From: Lentzea kentuckyensis
GTDB lineage: Bacteria; Actinomycetota; Actinomycetes; Mycobacteriales; Pseudonocardiaceae
Direction: 5' to 3'
DNA: 47,071 nucleotides
NCBI RefSeq assembly: GCF_002150765.1
Contig: NZ_MUYM01000025.1
Span: forward strand, 1 to 47,071
The translations under genes and the position numbers were made by a program. This document shows, one piece after another, positions 44,408 through 47,071 of this stretch; position 1 is the stretch's first letter, and the number at the start of each line of letters is the position of its first letter. The notes under the pieces were generated by a model. The model searched no databases, had not been told where the DNA came from, and saw only the letters and a list, made by a program, of their open reading frames with translations.

Positions 44408-45954
44408 ATCTGGCGATCATCGCCCTGTTCCTCGTCGGCATGCCGTTGCTCGGCACGTGGATCGGCGGCAGGCAGAAGTCGTCCACCGACTACTTCGTCA
44501 GCGAGAAGCGCATCTCGTGGTGGGTCGTCTGTCTGTCGGTCGTGTCCGCGGAGACCTCGACACTCACCGTCCTGAGCGTGCCGGTGATCGCCTACATGGC
44601 GACGCCCGCGCAGGGCGGCATGACGTACCTGACGCTCGCACTCGGCTACATCGTCGGCCGGATCATCGTCAGCTTCGTGCTGCTGCCGCGCTACATCGCC
44701 GGTGACCTCGTCACGGCCTACGCGTTCCTGGGCAAGCGGTACGGCAACGGCATGCGCGCCACCGCGTCCGTGACGTTCCTCTTCACCCGCCTGCTCGCGG
44801 ACGGCATCCGGCTGTTCGCGACGGCTATCCCGATCAAGGTCGTGCTCGCCGAGTACGGGATCACCGCGTCGTACTGGGCGATCGTGGTCGCGCTCGGCAT
44901 CGCGATGGTGTTCTACAGCTTCTTCGGCGGCGCGCGTGCGGTCGTGTGGGTCGACGCCATCCAGATGCTCTGGTACGTCCTCGGCGGCGTCGTGGTCGTC
45001 TGGGTGCTGGCCGGTCAGCTGCCGGACGGCTGGTTCGGCAAGGCCGCCGACGTCGGCAAGTTCCAGATCTTCGACTTCACCTCGTCACCGCTGACCGGCG
45101 CGTACCCGTTCATCGCGGCGTTCTTCGGCGGCGCGTTGCTGTCGATGGCCTCGCACGGCGCGGATCAGCTGATCGTGCAACGGCTCATGGCCACGCGGGA
45201 CGTGAAGTCGGCGCAGAAGGCGTTGATCGCCTCCGGTTTCGTGGTGTTCCTGCAGTTCGCGTTCTTCCTGTTCATCGGCGTGATGATGTGGGCGTTCTAC
45301 AACGGCGTCGACCCGGTGAAGGACCTGAAGCTCAACAACAAGGACGAGCTGTTCGCGCACTTCATCGTCAACGACCTGCCGAGCGGCCTGTCCGGCTTCG
45401 TGATCGCCGGCATCCTCGCGGCCGCGCTGTCGTCGTCGTTGGGCGCCTTGGCTTCCAGCACCGTCACGGACATCTACGAACGCATCCGCAAGACCCCGAT
45501 GACCGACGACGAACGCCTGCGCCACGGCCGCGTGTGGACTCTCGTCTGGGCTGCCCTGCTGATCGTCTGCGCTGGTCTGTTCGCCTCCTCGAACAAGACC
45601 ACGGCCGACCCGATCGTGGTGCAGGCGCTCGGCATCGCCGGCTACACCTACGGCGCGCTGCTCGGGGCCTTCCTCCTCGGCCTCATCTTCAAGCGCGTCA
45701 CCCAGGTGGACGCGATCATCGCGTTCGTGACGACGGTGCTGGTCGTCGGTTTCGTGATTCTCGGAGTCAAGTTCGCCGGCAGCACGCCGACGATCAACTT
45801 CGGCAAGGCGACAGCCGACCTGAAGTCCTTGACCGGCTGGTGGAACACGCCGCTGGGGGTGGCGGTCACGCTGCTCGTGGGTGGCTTGCTGTCAGTGCGG
45901 CATTCACGCGGTGTGCCGGTACGCGACGAGCTCGATGTGAAGTCGGAAGCCTAG
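44395..45954 (+). CDS. Sodium:solute symporter (SSS) family transporter
   Basis: 519 aa with about 13 hydrophobic segments. SSS features: N-terminal DYFVSEKRISWWVVCLSVVSAETST, YxxxGG-type FYSFFGGARAVVWVDAIQ, SMASHGADQLIVQRLMA, and GILAAALSSSLGALASS. GTG 44395 follows GGGGGA and overlaps anmK by 13 bp, so the substrate may be an amino sugar such as anhydroMurNAc or MurNAc (inference). Its last 51 bp overlap the GNAT gene on the other strand. Confidence 0.9.
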   Translation: MRGLDLAIIALFLVGMPLLGTWIGGRQKSSTDYFVSEKRISWWVVCLSVVSAETSTLTVLSVPVIAYMATPAQGGMTYLTLALGYIVGRIIVSFVLLPRYIAGDLVTAYAFLGKRYGNGMRATASVTFLFTRLLADGIRLFATAIPIKVVLAEYGITASYWAIVVALGIAMVFYSFFGGARAVVWVDAIQMLWYVLGGVVVVWVLAGQLPDGWFGKAADVGKFQIFDFTSSPLTGAYPFIAAFFGGALLSMASHGADQLIVQRLMATRDVKSAQKALIASGFVVFLQFAFFLFIGVMMWAFYNGVDPVKDLKLNNKDELFAHFIVNDLPSGLSGFVIAGILAAALSSSLGALASSTVTDIYERIRKTPMTDDERLRHGRVWTLVWAALLIVCAGLFASSNKTTADPIVVQALGIAGYTYGALLGAFLLGLIFKRVTQVDAIIAFVTTVLVVGFVILGVKFAGSTPTINFGKATADLKSLTGWWNTPLGVAVTLLVGGLLSVRHSRGVPVRDELDVKSEA

Positions 45955-46827
45955 GCGTTCGAACATCCTCTGCGAGGACTCGTTGCCCGCGTAGATCGAC
46001 GCGGCGGCCTGCGGTCGAGCACCGTGGTCCGCCGCGAGCTTCCACAGCAGTTCGGTGACGAGCGCGACGCCCACGCCCTGGCCGCGAACATCGGGTTCGA
46101 CGGCCACGAAATCGACGTAGTACTCCTCGGGCTGGGCTTTGCCCGCGGCGTACCCGAGCACGCGTTGGCCGTCCATGGCCACGACGACCGTGCGGGTCTC
46201 CGGTTTGGATTCGACGAGTTGCTTGCCGGACAGGTACGTCCGCGGGAAGCATCGTTCGTGCAGGACCGCGACGGCTTCGTGCACGAACCGATCGGTCGGG
46301 AGGACACGCATCTCACGTTCGCTGGGACACTTCGCGTCCCGCAGCAGCAACGTGCGCAGATCCCCGTTGTCGAGTATGTGGATGGCGCTCGCCTTGCCGG
46401 CGGAGAAGCCGTGGCGTTCGGCGAACGCGGCGAGTCGTCGGTGGGCGGTGTGCCCGTACAGCTCGAGGTCGGTGACGCCGGTGAGGAGCTCGGTGGCGCG
46501 CCGGAACATCGCGTCGGCGGTCTGATCCCAGATGCGGCTGCCCGCGGGGTGGTTGACCGGTACGTCGACGAACGGCCCGTGCAGCCACGCGCGGCCCAGC
46601 TCCGGGTCGATCTCCACGCTGAGCATGCCGGTGATGTTGTCGTCGGCGTCGACGGCCACCACCGTGCAGTCGGCCCAGCTGGGCTCGAACTCGGCGAGCT
46701 CCGCGCGGAGCTCATCGACTGTCTCACCGAGGTAGCCGATGTGGTGCGCGTTGTCGGCCTGGAGCCGGACCAGCAGCGCCATCGTGGCGCCGAGGTCGCC
46801 AGGTTCGGCGAAACGGATGTCGTACAT
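45904..46827 (-). CDS. GNAT acetyltransferase with two GNAT domains
   Basis: 307 aa. N-terminal GNAT half (1-160, IRFAEPGDLGATMALL, ERHGF) without a clear acetyl-CoA loop, and a C-terminal half with FVAVEPDVRGQGVGVALV (RxxGxG/A loop) and the ending SQRMFERLGF, so only the second half looks catalytic. The substrate is unknown. ATG 46827 is the first family-like start. Its 3' end overlaps the symporter gene by 51 bp. Confidence 0.85.
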   Translation of the reverse strand: MYDIRFAEPGDLGATMALLVRLQADNAHHIGYLGETVDELRAELAEFEPSWADCTVVAVDADDNITGMLSVEIDPELGRAWLHGPFVDVPVNHPAGSRIWDQTADAMFRRATELLTGVTDLELYGHTAHRRLAAFAERHGFSAGKASAIHILDNGDLRTLLLRDAKCPSEREMRVLPTDRFVHEAVAVLHERCFPRTYLSGKQLVESKPETRTVVVAMDGQRVLGYAAGKAQPEEYYVDFVAVEPDVRGQGVGVALVTELLWKLAADHGARPQAAASIYAGNESSQRMFERLGFRLHIELVAYRHTA

Positions 46828-46880
46828 AGAAGGAATGGTTGCTCCCGCGGCGGCCGGACGCGAGGGAGTTTTCGGACGCG

Positions 46881-46886
46881 TAAAAT
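46881..46886 (+). promoter_or_regulatory. Candidate -10 element of a leaderless transcript
   Basis: TAAAAT lies 7 nt before ATG 46894, the spacing of leaderless actinobacterial starts. No -35 is evident. Confidence 0.45.
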
Positions 46887-46893
46887 GGCGTGG

Positions 46894-47071
46894 ATGTCCA
46901 CCCAGATCGGTGACGACCTGCCCAGTGAGCTCAGGACGCGCAACGACCTGGCCAAGGCCAAGGCCCACGCGGGCGACTTCCGGGGCGCGGTCACCGAGTT
47001 CAGGGCACTCGTGAAGGACCTCTCGGACGAGGCTGGTGCGGACCACCCCCGGACGCTGGACGTCCGCTCGA
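46894..47071 (+). CDS. TPR-type protein, 3' end outside the window
   Basis: 59 codons visible, open to the window end. The stretch TRNDLAKAKAHAGDFRGAVTEF followed by GADHPRTLDVRS is a tetratricopeptide repeat of the kind found in NLR-like, kinase-linked or stand-alone TPR proteins of actinomycetes. ATG 46885 would add three residues. What follows the TPR cannot be seen. Confidence 0.7.
   Translation, partial: MSTQIGDDLPSELRTRNDLAKAKAHAGDFRGAVTEFRALVKDLSDEAGADHPRTLDVRS

Overview
The window is chromosomal DNA from a high-GC actinomycete. The gene order (rpsP-KH-rimM-trmD-rplS-lepB-rnhB-DUF2469-yraN-comM, and amtB-glnB-glnD), the frequent GTG starts and the many ATGA/GTGA overlaps point to the Pseudonocardiales (Lentzea/Saccharothrix/Amycolatopsis type). 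The assignment rests on gene order and protein style only. No rRNA, tRNA, CRISPR array, insertion sequence or prophage gene was recognised.

Layout. (1) 11-7264, minus strand: housekeeping block for ribosome maturation and translation (S16, KhpA, RimM, TrmD, L19), two tandem type I signal peptidases, RNase HII, DUF2469, YraN and ComM, with two DnaA boxes in front of yraN. (2) 7388-15621: PxpA-like LamB/YcsF protein, CPBP protease, an ECF41 sigma factor diverging from a carboxymuconolactone decarboxylase gene, an overlapping run P-loop/HAD/ffh/amidohydrolase, and a secreted HAF-repeat protein. (3) 15899-20044: the nitrogen operon amtB-glnB-glnD with two candidate GlnR boxes. (4) 20159-24886: two convergent membrane-anchored proteins of unknown function and two tandem secreted S33-type alpha/beta hydrolases. 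(5) 25001-41641: a ureide and glyoxylate regulon. One arm is hyi-glxR-gcl-glxK-allB-alc; it diverges from uraD-uricase; an aldolase-like DUF6986 gene, malate synthase and an IclR regulator form a further arm. Together they take urate to allantoin, allantoate and ureidoglycolate, and glyoxylate to glycerate or malate. Three copies of a TTGCGGAA-type motif lie in the two divergent control regions. Between the two arms sit an FAD oxidoreductase, a large membrane NACHT NTPase and an orphan Imm1-like immunity gene. (6) 41696-47071: a nested inverted-repeat element, ftsY, anmK with a sodium:solute symporter (DasR-like site in front), a double GNAT acetyltransferase, and the start of a TPR protein cut by the window end.

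The points I rate highest are a glyoxylate carboligase carrying Glu at position 51, where the E. coli enzyme has Val; the membrane NACHT protein with an extra exported C-terminal domain beside an orphan immunity gene; the 134-bp double inverted repeat; the shared operator of the ureide regulon; and a 12-mer, CGTCCACAGTGG, that recurs in one orientation. Coordinates of starts were adjusted to Shine-Dalgarno sites, family N-termini or overlaps; alternatives are given.
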